Origin: Aselliscus stoliczkanus
Taxonomy: Eukaryota > Chordata > Mammalia > Chiroptera > Hipposideridae
Reading direction: 5' to 3'
NCBI GenBank assembly: GCA_033961575.1
Contig: CM066732.1
Span: 77,342,687-77,406,686 of the forward strand
Length of the DNA stretch: 64,000 bases
This document shows positions 47,920 through 59,599 of the stretch, one piece after another. The position numbers and the translations under genes are program-made. The notes under the pieces were generated by a model that did not search any database, was not told where the DNA came from, and worked only from the letters and a program-made list of their open reading frames with translations. Each line of letters begins with the position of its first letter. Position 1 is the first letter of the stretch.

Positions 47920-49737
47920 TAAGATTTGTACAAAAAAAGAGTTCTGTATTAGGGTGCATTCCCTCTCCCGAAACCACACTAAAACCACAGTTAACAATTA
48001 CTCTTTTAAAGGCACGAACCTATGAGAATAGGGAAAATAGAAAAAGAGATGTCAGCTATCAAATCTTTCTAGGTGGTAAGAAGACAGATTAGTAGGAACT
48101 GATTTGGCATCATTGAGACAAAGCATCCCAAACCAATTGTATGGGAAACTGAGACATAGTCCAATATGCCACAGAAGCCGCCAATGGTTTAGGACCTGGA
48201 GCAACGGTGACCTAGGAAACTGGGAGAGAGAATGGTATTGTAGGGAAGTGTATAGCTAAAATAAGAAGGGTTGTATTAAAGCTGTTTGAGAAGCAATTAG
48301 ATGCCTGGTCCAGCCGCCAGGGTTACCTTATGGGAGTAAGAGTGGAAGGTCTGGAGGCAAATTCTCTGAAGATATGTTAACTAGGAGATAAGGAGAAGCA
48401 GATGAGAATCTAAAACAGAGAGATTACATGATCATATGCACTCCAAGAACCCCACCCTTTTCCCCAGCAGGCTTCTAGAATACCTGCAACCCTCCAGCTA
48501 AGCGGTAGGATGCTCCTCCTTTAAGAAAGCTAACCAGTCCAAGAGGAAAAATGTAAAGATAGCAGATGTTGGGGTTCCCTATAGGGAGTACCTGAGCAAC
48601 TCAATGATGAAGTTCCAAGTTAACAAGCTTAATTCATGCACTCAGAACATCCAATCCACCTAACCACTTAACAAATGGACAAAGATTACAAGACAGCTGA
48701 TGAAACATCTAACATGAAAGACAGACACCAGATGAAACAAACTGAAAATGGTAACTTGGAAGAATCAGACTAAACAAGGAGACGAAAAATTTAAAAAGAA
48801 GCATATTTCTATTATTAATCATCAGAGAGAACAGAAATTACACCTACAAACAGGAACAGGATAAAATTCAAAGAATAGAGAACAAAAAGGGTCTTAAAAT
48901 TAAAACTATAATAGAAATGAGAAAGTAAATCAACAGAAGAGTTAGAGCAAACATTGAGGCAATCTCCTACACAGGGAAGCAAAAAGATAAAGTGAAAATA
49001 TAAGAAAACAAATGGTCCACAAATTCCAACATTAAAATAGGAGTGCCAGAATGGAAACAAAGAAAATTGGAAGGAAATCAATGAAGTTATTTAAGAACAT
49101 TTTCCAGAATTGAAGGACGTTCTCAGGTTGGAAGCCCACTGAGAACTCAATACATTGAATGAAAGTAGATTCACACCACGTCAAACACGTCAGTGAGGAA
49201 TTTCAGAACATCCAGGGAGAAAGTTACATAAAAGCATCACCAGAATATTTCACTATCTCTGAATAACAAAATCAAAAGCTATATAGCAATGAAGAAATAG
49301 CCACAAATACTGAAGTAAAGGTAATTCCTTTCTAGAATTCCATATAAAACATGAATCAGGTGGGAGGATGAAATTGAAACATTATAGAAACTCAAGGTCT
49401 CCCCAATTTACTTTTCATATACCCTTTCTCAGAAAACTATCAGAGGATATGGTTTATTAAAATGAGGGAATAAACAAACAAAAAATGAGAACACTTGGGA
49501 CAATATGGACAAAATATTGGCTCCATATTTCTAGTCATCCTGAAGAGGCCGGCTAAGTGTTACAAATGTCAGTGGAATCATCACTCTTCCTTGTGCGACA
49601 CACAACAATTAGGGTTCATTGTGGAGAAGGAGGAAGAGCGGGAGAAAGAGGAGACGTGATGCTCCCCACATGAATGGCAGCAACGAAGCCTAGATCTCTA
49701 GCGAAATCAACATGTTGGAAAAAGCCTTCTGATTCTT
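47920..49737 (+). mobile_element. Old half-L1-like (HAL1-type) or L1 ORF1 region
   Basis: A 5'-UTR-like stretch precedes ORF1-type text: 'acaaggagacgaaaaatttaaaaagaagc' (about 48775) then, in about 49075-49150, 'gaagttatttaagaacattttccagaattgaaggacgttctcaggttggaagcccactgag', which belongs to the L1/HAL1 ORF1 C-terminal area. Further text at about 49350-49480 fits the region after it. No ORF2 motifs follow before the next elements. The frame is full of stops and encodes nothing. HAL1 is favoured over ordinary L1 only by the lack of ORF2, which truncation could also explain. Confidence 0.5.
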
Positions 49738-49741
49738 ATGG

Positions 49742-49930
49742 ACCAGTTTCCTAACTGTGGCATTATTGACATTTGGGACCAAGTAAGTCTACCCTGTGTT
49801 GTAGGATGTTTAGCAGCATCTCTGGCCTCTACCTCCCAGATGCCAGACACTTGTGACAACCACAAATGTCTAAAGGTATTTCCAATTGTCTTTAGGGGGG
49901 GCTATATCACTTCTGGCTAAGAACCAGTGC
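49742..49930 (-). mobile_element. MER20-like hAT relic
   Basis: It has degraded terminal repeats (cagtttcctaac / gctaagaaccagtg) and internal 'cattattgacatttgggacc', 'tgttgtaggatgtttagcagcatctctggcctctacc' and 'gtgacaaccacaaatgtctaaagg'. It is the second member of this family in the window. Confidence 0.85.
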
Positions 49931-49991
49931 TGTAGGACAAATGAAGAATAAGATTAATTTTGTTTCTTTTGGCAAAGGGGACATATGTAAT

Positions 49992-50173
49992 ACAGACGTT
50001 CCCCAACTTACAACAGCTCTACTCAAGTGTTCAGTGGAAACCAGCTAGGTTAAGCTACGATGTTCTATGTTCGGTAGGTTAGATGTGTTAAATGCATTCG
50101 ACTTACAATTATTCTCAACTTACAATGGGTTTATCAAGATGTAATCCATTGTAGATAGAAGAGTATCTGTATA
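49992..50173. mobile_element. Tigger-like miniature DNA transposon relic
   Basis: The ends 'tacagacgttccccaacttac' and '...gtagatagaagagtatctgta' are imperfect terminal inverted repeats with TA at both edges. Internal 'ggttagatgtgttaaatgcattcgacttacaatt' and 'caacttacaatgggtttatcaagatg' are typical of short Tc1/mariner (Tigger-type) relics. Confidence 0.75.
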
Positions 50174-50490
50174 TCTATCCAATATTCATATCACACATGT
50201 TTGTATAGGCTCAGACAGTTTCTGGAAGATTATAAAAGGGGCACTAGTACCTACTGTCTCTCTTGAATGTTCAGTGGGAGGCTAACTTTATTCTTCATTC
50301 TTTACTCATTTTGAAAGAATTTGGTGTCAAGAATTTGCATTTTCTTTCCAAAAACTGTATAAAATGAAATAGTCTTAAAACAAAATTACAAATGAGCAAA
50401 TCCCACATACAACTACACTTCCAGAAATTTGATCTTCTCAAGTATGCTCCCACATACGCCTATATAAAATGATGCAACAAAAGTACTATT
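50174..50490. other. Unassigned DNA
   Basis: Nothing recognised. Confidence 0.4.
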
Positions 50491-50491
50491 T

Positions 50492-51135
50492 GTGACACTC
50501 CCTTTATCGGTACAGGATATATTCTAAGACACCTCCCCCCCAGTGAATTCCTGAAATCACAGTTAGTGTCAAACCCTATACATACTATGTTTTTTTTTCC
50601 TATACATACATACCTATAAGTTTAATTTATAATTAGGCACAGTAAGACATTAACAGCAATAACTAATAATAGAATAACTACAGCAATACACTATAATAAA
50701 AATTATGTGAATGTGGTCTCTCTCAAAAGATCTTATTGTACTGTACTCAACCTACTTCCTGTGATGATGTGAGATGATACAATGCCTGCGTGATGGGATG
50801 AAATTAGGCGAATGACACAGGCATTGTGACACAACGTTAGGCTACTGTAAGGGTTACTTGAACACAAGCACTGTGATACCACAGGCTAAGTGACTAATGA
50901 GCAGACAGTATATACAACATGGATATGCTGGACAAAGGGATGATTCACATCCCGGGAGGGACGGAGAGGGACAACAAGAGATTTCATCACTCTATTCAGA
51001 ATGACACACAATTTAGAATTCATAAATTATTTATTTCTGGAAGTTTCCCTGTAGTATTTTCCAACTGTGGTTGACTGCAGGTAACTAAAACTGCAGAGAG
51101 TGAAACCACAGATAAAGGCGGACTGCTATAATAGC
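50492..51135. mobile_element. Tigger/pogo-like non-autonomous element
   Basis: The left end 'cactccctttatcggtacaggat' and the right end 'gaaaccacagataaaggcggactgctata' are partly complementary. The interior ('gcacagtaagacattaacagcaataactaataatagaataac', 'gtgatgatgtgagatgatacaatgcctgcgtgatggg') follows a familiar mammalian Tigger-derived repeat. The minus-strand open frame at 51020-51478 begins beside it and ends in its right end, so it is not a gene. Confidence 0.7.
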
Positions 51136-52447
51136 AAGAAAATGAATCACCTAACTGTTTAGTGTGAGAATGCTGTGAAATAAATGATGTAAGACCACAA
51201 ATGGAATGGTATACAGCCATAAAAAGAGTAGGATCATCACATTCATTACACTCATACACTAACATGGGACGCTTTCCAAAATAAATCATGAGGTTAAAAA
51301 GGCAAAGTGTAAAGCAGTGTGCGTATTTCATGCATAAGCAAACAAATGCACATTCTTCCCACTCTTTTATACAAATTGATGGAAGTGGTTGACTACCAAA
51401 TATGGGGAGTGTAGTGGCAGGAGGCAAGGGTGGGAAGGGAAACTCTATGTTCTTCTGTACCTTTGGAATTTCAACCACATAAATACCTTATTCATATTAA
51501 AATAAGATTTGCACCATGTGAACTTTTTGTGCTCCAGTAGTTCACGTGGGTTCATTTCTCAAGATGTAACCAGCAACCAAGAGCATGCGGTAGCAGTTGC
51601 AGCCCCACTGCCATCATGTAAGGACTGTTGTTTCTGTAAGAATACGCACCAAGGAAACTTGACAAAGAAGCCTGCTAGACCTCTGAATGGCAGTTTCTAC
51701 TGAATTGAATAAAACAGTTATCATTCTTCCTTCTACCCCCAGAGATTCAGATTCTTCATTATTAAATGTTTGGGGGGAAATGGAGTCCAATTAATACAAA
51801 ATGAAACAAAAAAAGAATCCATTTCTATCAATGAATATCATATTTGGAACCAGATTAAAAACAAACAAAACACCAAGTTGTGTTCTGATCAGTAGGATAT
51901 AGAGGTTATTTACAAGAGCGACATAATCTCTGGTTCTATGTTGAGGCCAGTAACGAAATTGGCTCGGGAAAGAGACAGCCAGCAGGAAAGTAAGAAAACG
52001 ACTTCATAATCCAAAATCCGCCTTCTTGCTTACACTGCTCTGAGGTTAAGCTGGAGGAAACAGCATACAATCAAAAACCAGGACAGTGAGCTCTAGCTTA
52101 GCTGTATTCACTGTGTAATCTCAGGGAAATCATTTAAGCTATTGGCAAGTAGGGATCATTTCTTAATACAGAAATGTGGGGAGGATTATTGATCAGGAGA
52201 ACAAAAACTAAGAGCATGTGAGGATTAGAGCAAACAAAGTTTTGTAACTTTAAATATTGAATTCATTTACTCAAAAGCAATCTCTAAACACAAAAATGCA
52301 CAGAAGACTATTTGGAGCAGTAATATTATAAAAAATATTTACTAAATAATAACATTTGATGAGTTCATTTTGCAATCAAAATAATTTTAAAATTAGAAAA
52401 CCTAAAGCAAATAATGATGCCAAATCTCTCCATCAACTTATGACTGA
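51136..52447. other. Unassigned DNA
   Basis: No gene. A MIR-like scrap ('tgtgtaatctcagggaaatcatttaagc') lies near 52112-52140. Confidence 0.4.
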
Positions 52448-52464
52448 TACACACACACACACAC
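52448..52464. repeat. (AC)n short microsatellite
   Basis: About eight AC units. Confidence 0.85.
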
Positions 52465-52574
52465 CATGGTTTGCTCAAGTCTTCTGGTTAATTCCCACAT
52501 GTGACACTATAGAGCCAAAATAACTTTGATGAGGGTGAGGATGGATGAGTCCAGTTAATCTCTTAAACCTGAGC

Positions 52575-52870
52575 AGGTGCTCTTTTCATTCAATAAATAT
52601 TTTTTCAGAGTGCCCACTATGTGTTAGACCCTACTATGTCAACTAGACAGAATACAGGTAAATAAGCCAGTTGCAGGCTGGACATATAATCAAAAGGCAG
52701 AGCAAAGATAAAGCAACAACAATACAAGTGAATTATGATATCAGCTACAAAGAAAAACAAAACAAATCATGTGCATCCGAAGGGCTAATGAAATACACTT
52801 TTTTCCAGTTGCAGACATTTGAGAAGGTGGCCAAGAGAAAGTATGAGTAAGCATGTCTTTAAATAATCCA
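52575..52870 (-). repeat. L2 LINE 3' fragment, antisense
   Basis: 'ttttcattcaataaatattttttcagagtgcccactatgtgttagaccctac' and 'gacatttgagaaggtggccaagag' follow the antisense L2 3' order. Confidence 0.75.
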
Positions 52871-53225
52871 TAGGTTTTTAAATATTATTAAAGAAAAACT
52901 AGTTTTCTAGAAAGACAAAAGATTTTAAAGTATTTATGAATCTTGGTCGACATCATTTACAGGAAGTAAAAACACATTCTAATACTTCAGAATAAGAAGA
53001 AAAGCCACAAAGTGTATCAAGTTTTCAAAAGTCATTTAAAGTATAGACCTTTCCTTTATGTGTCTCCATATACTCTTCTGATGTTGATAGATAAAGAAAT
53101 AAAAGCTTGTCACAGATGTCTCATAGATAAAAGCTAACAATGAACTATCCATCATTAGTATATTTATACACTGTCAGAACTAACACATCAGTATTCAATA
53201 AATGACTGACTTATTTAATTCTATA
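52871..53225. other. Unassigned DNA
   Basis: Nothing recognised. Confidence 0.4.
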
Positions 53226-53227
53226 GT

Positions 53228-53525
53228 AGCACTGTCCAATAAAAATATAATGCAAATCACATAAGGAATTTAAAATTTTCTAGTAACCATGTTAAATTTT
53301 TTTAAATAGCTGAGATTAATTTTTAAATATATTGTATTTATTCTAATCTACTTAAAATAGTATCATTTCAATATGTAATCAACACAAAAATATTGAGGGG
53401 TATTTTATATTCTTTTTTAACCTTTTAAATTTGATATGTATTTTATATTTAAAGCACATCTCAATTCTCACTAGCTATATATTAAGTGATCAATAGGCAC
53501 ATGTGGCTAGTGACACATGTGGTTC
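53228..53525 (+). mobile_element. Old non-autonomous DNA-transposon relic
   Basis: 'agcactgtccaataaaaatataatgcaaatcacat', 'tttcaatatgtaatcaacacaaaaatattgaggggtattttatattc', 'aaagcacatctcaattctcactagc' and 'ggcacatgtggctagtg' are a familiar old MER-type element. Its family name is uncertain to me. Confidence 0.75.
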
Positions 53526-53560
53526 TAAGGTATTATTGACACATTAAAATAGTGTCCATA

Positions 53561-53975
53561 GGGGCCGGCCGAGTGGCGCATTGGTTAAGAGCTGGTTTTG
53601 GGATGCCAGCGGCCCCGGTTCGGATCCCACGTATGAGGGCCAGTGACACTGCCCTCTACAGCTAACAACAGCTCCACCTGGAGCTGGGCTGTGCGAGCCC
53701 CAGCGACAGTGTAGGCTGCAGTGTGGGCTGCCATGGGCTACAGTGAGTGGCCGGCAGCCAGCGTGAGAGGTTGGCAGCCAGCGTGAGCTGCCAATAGCCA
53801 CGGTGAGTGACATCCAGAAGCCGGCGACTGATTTGCCTCATCCAGGAAGAGCGCAATGACGACACCAACATGGGCCAGTGAAGCAACATCCTCCGCAACT
53901 AGACTGAAGAACAAAAAGACAGCAACTTGTCTGTTACCCTTCCCCGATTCCCCAATAAAAATCTTAAAAAAAAAA
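53561..53975 (+). mobile_element. Long composite tRNA-headed SINE, with target duplication
   Basis: It runs ggggccggccgagtggcgca, A-box-like ggttaagagctgg and B-box-like ggttcggatccc (within the first ~80 bp), 'cactgccctct', and then a body that begins 'acagctaacaacagctccacc'. The body contains the repeated unit ggcagccagcgtgag (53753-53767 and 53773-53787), 'gagcgcaatgacgacacc', and ends 'gattccccaataaaaatctt' with an A-tail. A perfect 15-bp direct repeat, aaaatagtgtccata, occurs at 53546-53560 and 53976-53990. The matching element is at 41.1-41.56 kb. Small open frames inside are not meaningful. Confidence 0.97.
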
Positions 53976-54393
53976 AAAATAGTGTCCATAACACTGTCTC
54001 ACAATAAATATGTAAATGAATGAATGAATGAATAAATGAATGCAAAGTGCAACATTTTTACATACTCATTCCTTATATTAATCAATTTTAATGTATTTCT
54101 AAACAGCAGAGATGAGACAACAGACACAATCTCCCCAAATCAGTATCAATAAAAAATATAAATTAAAATTCTGATGAAAGTCATCATTGTTGAAATAAAA
54201 TGTAGATAGTCAGGATGTACTGCACCCTGTGGTGCAGAGAAGAAAAGTGGCAAGGGCAGGAAATTAATAAATGGTGGATTTTACATTGTCTGTTTCACAT
54301 TTATTTTTTTCTTGAGGACTCTGCCTCTTGCTATTTAGTGTAACCAAATATAATGTTATACTGTGACCCAATTTGAATTAGGATTCATTTAGC

Positions 54394-54398
54394 GTGTG

Positions 54399-54438
<40 letters not shown>
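54394..54438. repeat. (GT)n microsatellite
   Basis: A GT-rich run with two early GA interruptions, followed by 'atacgcgcacaca'. Confidence 0.95.
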
Positions 54439-54440
<2 letters not shown>

Positions 54441-54757
54441 CGCGCACACAAGCTTTCTCTGATTCATTAAAGCAATTGAATAGTAGAATATTGAAGTCAA
54501 AATTTTCTTATTGCATTTATATGTTAAGCACGTTGCTTCTTATTGGCTATATAAATCTCATCTTCTTTTAAATGACTGCCTGGAACCTTCTAAAAGTCTA
54601 AAATAAGCATAATTATCTGTAATTATTTTAAATCCAGACTTCTTGATCTTAAGCTAAACATTGAGTATTTTTATTTCTATCTTCTAGCATACTATTTCAA
54701 TTTACTATCCTAATTATAAGACAAATTTGTCATTAATCTTTTTCTTTTTTTTATATT
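54439..54757. other. Unassigned AT-rich DNA
   Basis: Nothing recognised. Confidence 0.4.
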
Positions 54758-54900
54758 AGAGAATTTTAGAGCTGCAATAGAACACAGACATACTCTAGTC
54801 CAAATTTTGCATTTGGGGAAACTGAGTACTGGAGAAGTAACTTATAAAGATCAACTAATTTATAATGAGAAAGAAAAGTCTTAACTTGTGATCAAATCTA
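54758..54900 (-). repeat. MIR3-like SINE fragment
   Basis: 'gagaattttagagctgcaatagaacacagacatactctagtccaaattttgcatttggggaaactgag' is the MIR/MIR3 antisense pattern. Confidence 0.65.
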
Positions 54901-55380
54901 AACAAATATGCCTTCTTTACTCACTTCAGTAAGGGCATTTATACATCTTAAAAATGCTTCTGTATTCTCTATAGAATGTGAAAGGATGAAGATTAAATTC
55001 CATCAATTTCTCATTCAATTACTGTAAGGATGTTTTTACTTGTTGCAAAGAGAGACCATTGTGCCCATCTTTTAAAAAAAAAGAAAAAGAAAACTGACAT
55101 ACAAAAATCTTAACTTGCTCCACATATAAATTAGGAAGTGATTATTTACATCACAAAAGATTTCATTTTACCAAAAAGATATGTAGCAAGGTTTCTTGAA
55201 ATATCAAGTCCCTTGGTAGAGGAAAAATTTAATCCAATTTACAAAGGGAACAGGAAGGCAAAAAACATCAGCTGAAATGTAACGTCTACTTTCAAACCTT
55301 CTCTGAGTGATGGCTTCTTCTGTGCTCTTCTTCCCTGTCCCTGGAAAACTCCCATCCTGGCCATTGTTCACTTATGCATC
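54901..55380. other. Unassigned DNA
   Basis: Nothing recognised. Confidence 0.4.
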
Positions 55381-55384
55381 CAGT

Positions 55385-55500
55385 ATTCATAGACTAAATC
55401 ATTCGTTCAACCACAGTTCAGGGGCATGCAGGCGTCAGGAGCCATGCTAGCCACTGGAGTACAAAGGTGAACAAGAGAAGTTCAGTCTCTCTGTAGTACA
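55385..55500 (-). repeat. L2 LINE 3' fragment, antisense
   Basis: 'attcgttcaaccacagttcag' and 'gccactggagtacaaaggtgaacaagag' follow the antisense L2 3' end. Confidence 0.55.
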
Positions 55501-55639
55501 GTCTTATTATAGAATTATTACCACTGGTTTCCTTTTCCTCATGTCCTTCTTGAGGACAGGGATTATATCGTATACATAACTCTCAGTCTCAAAGAGCTAG
55601 CATGGTATCTGATTCACAGCACTCCATAGAGGAATAATG

Positions 55640-55815
55640 AGTAAGAGACAGAATTTCTGAGAGCTACCATATGCCAAGTGCTCATAAATGTATCTTCATC
55701 TCATTCAACCCTCAAGACCCCTAAATATGGGATTTGTATAGACTGTGACACAGGCTGAGAGGTTAGGTAAGATGGTTAAACTTACACACACGTTCAAAAG
55801 TGGTGGGATAGTTAC
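55640..55815 (-). repeat. MIR SINE, antisense
   Basis: 'taccatatgccaagtgctcataaatgtatcttcatctcattcaaccctcaagacccc' and the following 'gacacaggctgagaggttagg' are the antisense MIR core. Confidence 0.75.
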
Positions 55816-56560
55816 CCAAACTTGCATCTGTAAAACACTCAGAAAAGTTTGTAAGCTTTTCCCCCCACTTTACAAACTACCAAAACATGATGTCTGTGGA
55901 ATGTTCTGGAATGCCGATAACTCAACATATAGAAGCAAAGGAATCGGTCACCAATACAGAAAAGATGCAAATAAGGAGTGAAATTTCCCATCTTCCTTTA
56001 TGAGTTCATCTTTTTTTCTGGAGAGACATATTCTGGATTCATGAAGAAGGCAAGGCTCTCACAGGCACATGCCATCGACCACCGCCAACTGTAAATGCTC
56101 TCTGCCCTTGGCTGTGAGTCAATCACAGGATAAAACACTGGGTAACCAAGTATGGATGTCTTAAGCGAGCACATTCTATCATTCTTCTTCTTTGAGTTAT
56201 TTTTTCATAGACTTAGTATGTTTTCTTAGAAAATAAGTTAACAACTACCAGGACACAGGTTTCCAGTCACACAGACCTTGGGGTTATGCCCTAGTCTGAT
56301 TTCCTGGCCTTGTGCTCTTTGAAATAACGTAAGAAAAGATGTAATGACCAAGAGCTGATGGACTGCAAAGAGTTGGACATGGTAGGGAAGGAAACGAACA
56401 AGCAGGAGGAGAAATAAAATCTGCACTGCATACAGCAAAGTGGATAATGAGCGCCACAGAAAATCAGACCACTAATGGAGAGAGCAATATTACACTGCTC
56501 ATCCAGAACTTGGAAGAATAAGACAGACAATGGAAAATGATGAGAGAATTACTATCAAGA
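55816..56560. other. Unassigned DNA
   Basis: No gene. The minus-strand open frames near 56238-56530 overlap one another and show no recognisable features. Confidence 0.4.
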
Positions 56561-56564
56561 ACAG

Positions 56565-57300
56565 AAAACAGATCTACCTTTTGAGTTACACATAGGACAA
56601 TGGGAGGGAAATAAAAGAGAACAATAGAATAAAAGCAAAGTCAAGGACAAAATTGAGGGAAAAGTTCAGAAATTTAAAGACAACACCTTAATTTAAAAAG
56701 GGGCAAAGAGGTGGCAAATCAAGAGAGTACACTCTGATTCGCATAAAACTAAAAAAAATAAATAAATAAAAAAAAGGAAAGGAAAAAGAAAAAAGAAAAA
56801 AATTATCATCCACGTTCACATACACATATCCTGGGTAAAGGATTTCAACCCAAAGCCCCAAGAGGGAAAAAAGAAACCTATAAACCTCTGGGAAAAAAAC
56901 AGCTTATGTTCAAAGAAACAAAATTCTGGTTGGCATCAAATATCTCCCCTTCAATTTAAATACTATGAGAGAGACAAATGAGCAACATTCACAATAATTG
57001 AATTAAGAGAGAAAAGCTTGTAAGCCAAGAATTCTGTAGCAAGCCAAGTTATATGATAATAATAATAAAAAAAATCAGATACTCAAGGGCTCAGAAAAAT
57101 CTAACCCATAAATCCCTTACAAAAAGATATACTCCAGTTAACTAGGGAATGAATCAAAATTAATGGAGATGCTGTGGTATAAGAGAACTTAAAGGTTGAA
57201 ATTTAAACATAAATGTCTCAGTAAATGATAAAAAGGTTACAAAACTGTATCCAAATAAAAAATTGTAAAAATAATTTAGTAGCAATAAATTGAATTCAAA
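56565..57300 (+). mobile_element. Possible L1/HAL1 ORF1-region fragment
   Basis: 'agccaagaattctgtagcaagccaagttatat', 'cagatactcaagggctcagaaaaatctaaccc' and 'atactccagttaactaggg' resemble the post-ORF1 area of old L1 or HAL1 elements. The boundary with the next L1 part is unclear. Confidence 0.4.
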
Positions 57301-57329
57301 ACAGTAGGCTTTGCCCAAGGAGCATACTC

Positions 57330-58097
57330 AAATATGTTCAACAACATTCATTAGGGAAATACAAATCAAAACCACAGTGAGATACCACTTTACACCTAAT
57401 ATGATGGCTACAATTTAAAAACATTAAAAAAGAAACAGAAAATAAGCATTGGCAAGGACTTAGAGAAATTGGAACCGTTGTATGTTGCCAGTGAGAATGT
57501 TAAATGGTTCAGCCACTGTGGAAAAGATTTTGATGGTTTCTCCAAAACTTAAACATAGAATGACCATATGACCCACTGATTCTACTCCGAAGTATATTTC
57601 CAAAAGAAATTGAAAAGAAGTACTCAAATACATGTAACTGCATGATTATAGCTGTACAGTTTACAGTAGCTGAGGTAGAAACAAACCAATTGTCCAGCAA
57701 TGGATAAATGATTAAAATTGTGCTACATATAGACAATGGAATATTATTCACCCGTTAAAAGGAATGAAGTATTGATATAGTCTACAATGTGGATGAACCT
57801 CAAGAAAAGCTTAATGAGAAAAGCCAGACACAAAAGGTCATATACTGTATGATTATATTTATAGGAACTATTGAGAACAGCTAAATCTAGAGTCAGAACA
57901 CAGAGTGGTGGTTACCAGGGCTGGAGCAAGGGAAATAGGAAGTAAATACTTAATGGCAGTGGTGTGTCTTTTTGGAGTGAGGAACAGGTTTTGGAACTGG
58001 ATAGAAGTGCTGGTTGTACTGCAAATATGCTAACTGCTATTAAGTTGTTCGCTTTAAAATAGTTAAGATGTGAATTTCACCTCAATAAAAAAAAAAG
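57330..58097 (+). mobile_element. L1 ORF2 C-terminus and 3' UTR, sense
   Basis: 'gggaaatacaaatcaaaaccacagtgagatacc', 'gaatgttaaatggttcagccactgtgg', 'caatggaatattattcacccg', 'gtggtggttaccagggctgg', and an end 'gtgaatttcacctcaataaaaaa' are the L1 3' portion in order. It is decayed, of L1MB type in appearance. It stands directly after the 56.6-57.3 kb fragment. Confidence 0.88.
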
Positions 58098-58369
58098 TTT
58101 TTGTGAAAGGACTAGAAAGCAAAATAAGGAACAGGAAAATACAGGTTTAACCTAATAAACTGTAAGTTGCAAAAAGCATAATTATCATATAATCTTAAAG
58201 GAGAAGAAAAGATTTAAGAGGCATTTCCATTGAATCTTAAGAGAGCTGTCAAGTTTTTCCCCAGGGACATCAAAGAATGCCAGGATATAGGCATACATCA
58301 TATCCCTCGATAGAAACATGAGCTATTTTAGAAATTCCAATCCTTCCCAATCCCTAATAAAAAGGCCAA

Positions 58370-59585
58370 ACAGATATTCATTAAGTTGACAAGTGATGTC
58401 CAAGTTTACCTGGAAAAATAAATAGGTCAGAATTTCAAAGAATATTTAGAAAATAGGAAAGGAGTTTTTGTTTTTTTTTCTCCTACCAGATACTAACATA
58501 TGATACTACTGTAATTAAAGCATTATGATTCAAATATAAACACTAACATATGGCAGACTAAATAAATAAATAAAAGGCCTGGGTCCTATGTGTGCCATGT
58601 AATCAATCAGAATGTTCTGTATCTCTTTAGCACCCACTACACATCCCACATTCTGTCCCAAGAGCGAGAGTCAGAGCCAACACTATATTTCACATCAATA
58701 TAACTTCAGCACTATTTCAGAGTTACGGGTAAAAGTAAAATGGTACAAGACGTTTAAAAATGTTAGAGTATGTCTTACCTTATATAAAGAAGAATCACTT
58801 AACTATAAATAACGAAAAAATTGCAAAGCGAAGAGTTCACAGATTTAAACACAGGAAAAGAAAAAAACACCTATATCCTCAAATAAAAACAATCACAGAG
58901 AAGATGTAAAACCTGTAGCAAGTATTTAGGCTATAAATGGAGTATAGCATTAATAAGTAGTTCACTGCAGTCAATTCAAATCACTAAAGTTCTAACAGAA
59001 ACAGAGGTTAGAGACAATTAAATAACAGAAAAAATAAAAGATATTAATAATAAAAACTGTGTATTCAGTAATAGTCAAAGATATGTAATTGTCAACAGAA
59101 TACTAATTTTTACCAGGAAATTAACAAATGTTTTTTATGTCACAGTCTGTTGGTGGAAATGGTAATACCCTTGCTGGAAAGCAATCTGTAGATATATATC
59201 AAGTTTCTTTAATGTATATACCTACATCATAAATCAACTTCGTAGAATCATAGGAATGCAAAAAGACATTTAAAGTTTACACAAAAATGTTTATCACAGG
59301 TTCATTTATAATAGGAAATTATCTAACTATCCAATCATAGAGGATTCATAAATTAAATGACTGTATATCCATATATTATATCCTATTAAAATCGTATTTC
59401 TTTTTTAAATCATATTTAATGAAATGAGATATAGTAACAAACTAGTCATTTTTAAAAAACAGTCTTTTAAAGTCTGCTCAGGAAATTTGAAAAGATTGGA
59501 AGAAAATAGCTGCAAATGATACACAGCATTGTTGTGATTGGTGAAAATTATCCATTTTTGCCTTTATATTTGCTGGTAATTTAGA
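58370..59585 (+). mobile_element. Older L1M fragment, ORF2 region, sense
   Basis: 'gtgatgtccaagtttacctggaaaaataaatagg' and 'taccagatactaacatatgatactactgtaattaaagc' at about 58394-58520 are ORF2 text. 'ctgttggtggaaatgg', 'ggaatgcaaaaagacattt' and 'atgtttatcacaggttcatttataatag' lie at about 59148-59314. The diverged sequence is of L1M4/L1ME grade by eye. It has no intact reading frame. Confidence 0.65.
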
Positions 59586-59599
59586 AAGTCTCCATAGTA

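Noticed and set aside
51020..51478. Minus-strand open frame of 152 codons, the longest outside L1 and the SINEs
   Set aside because: It overlaps the right end of a Tigger-like DNA-transposon relic, shows no domain, signal peptide or splice context, and reads as low-complexity Ser/Cys/Phe-rich text. I judge it a chance frame.
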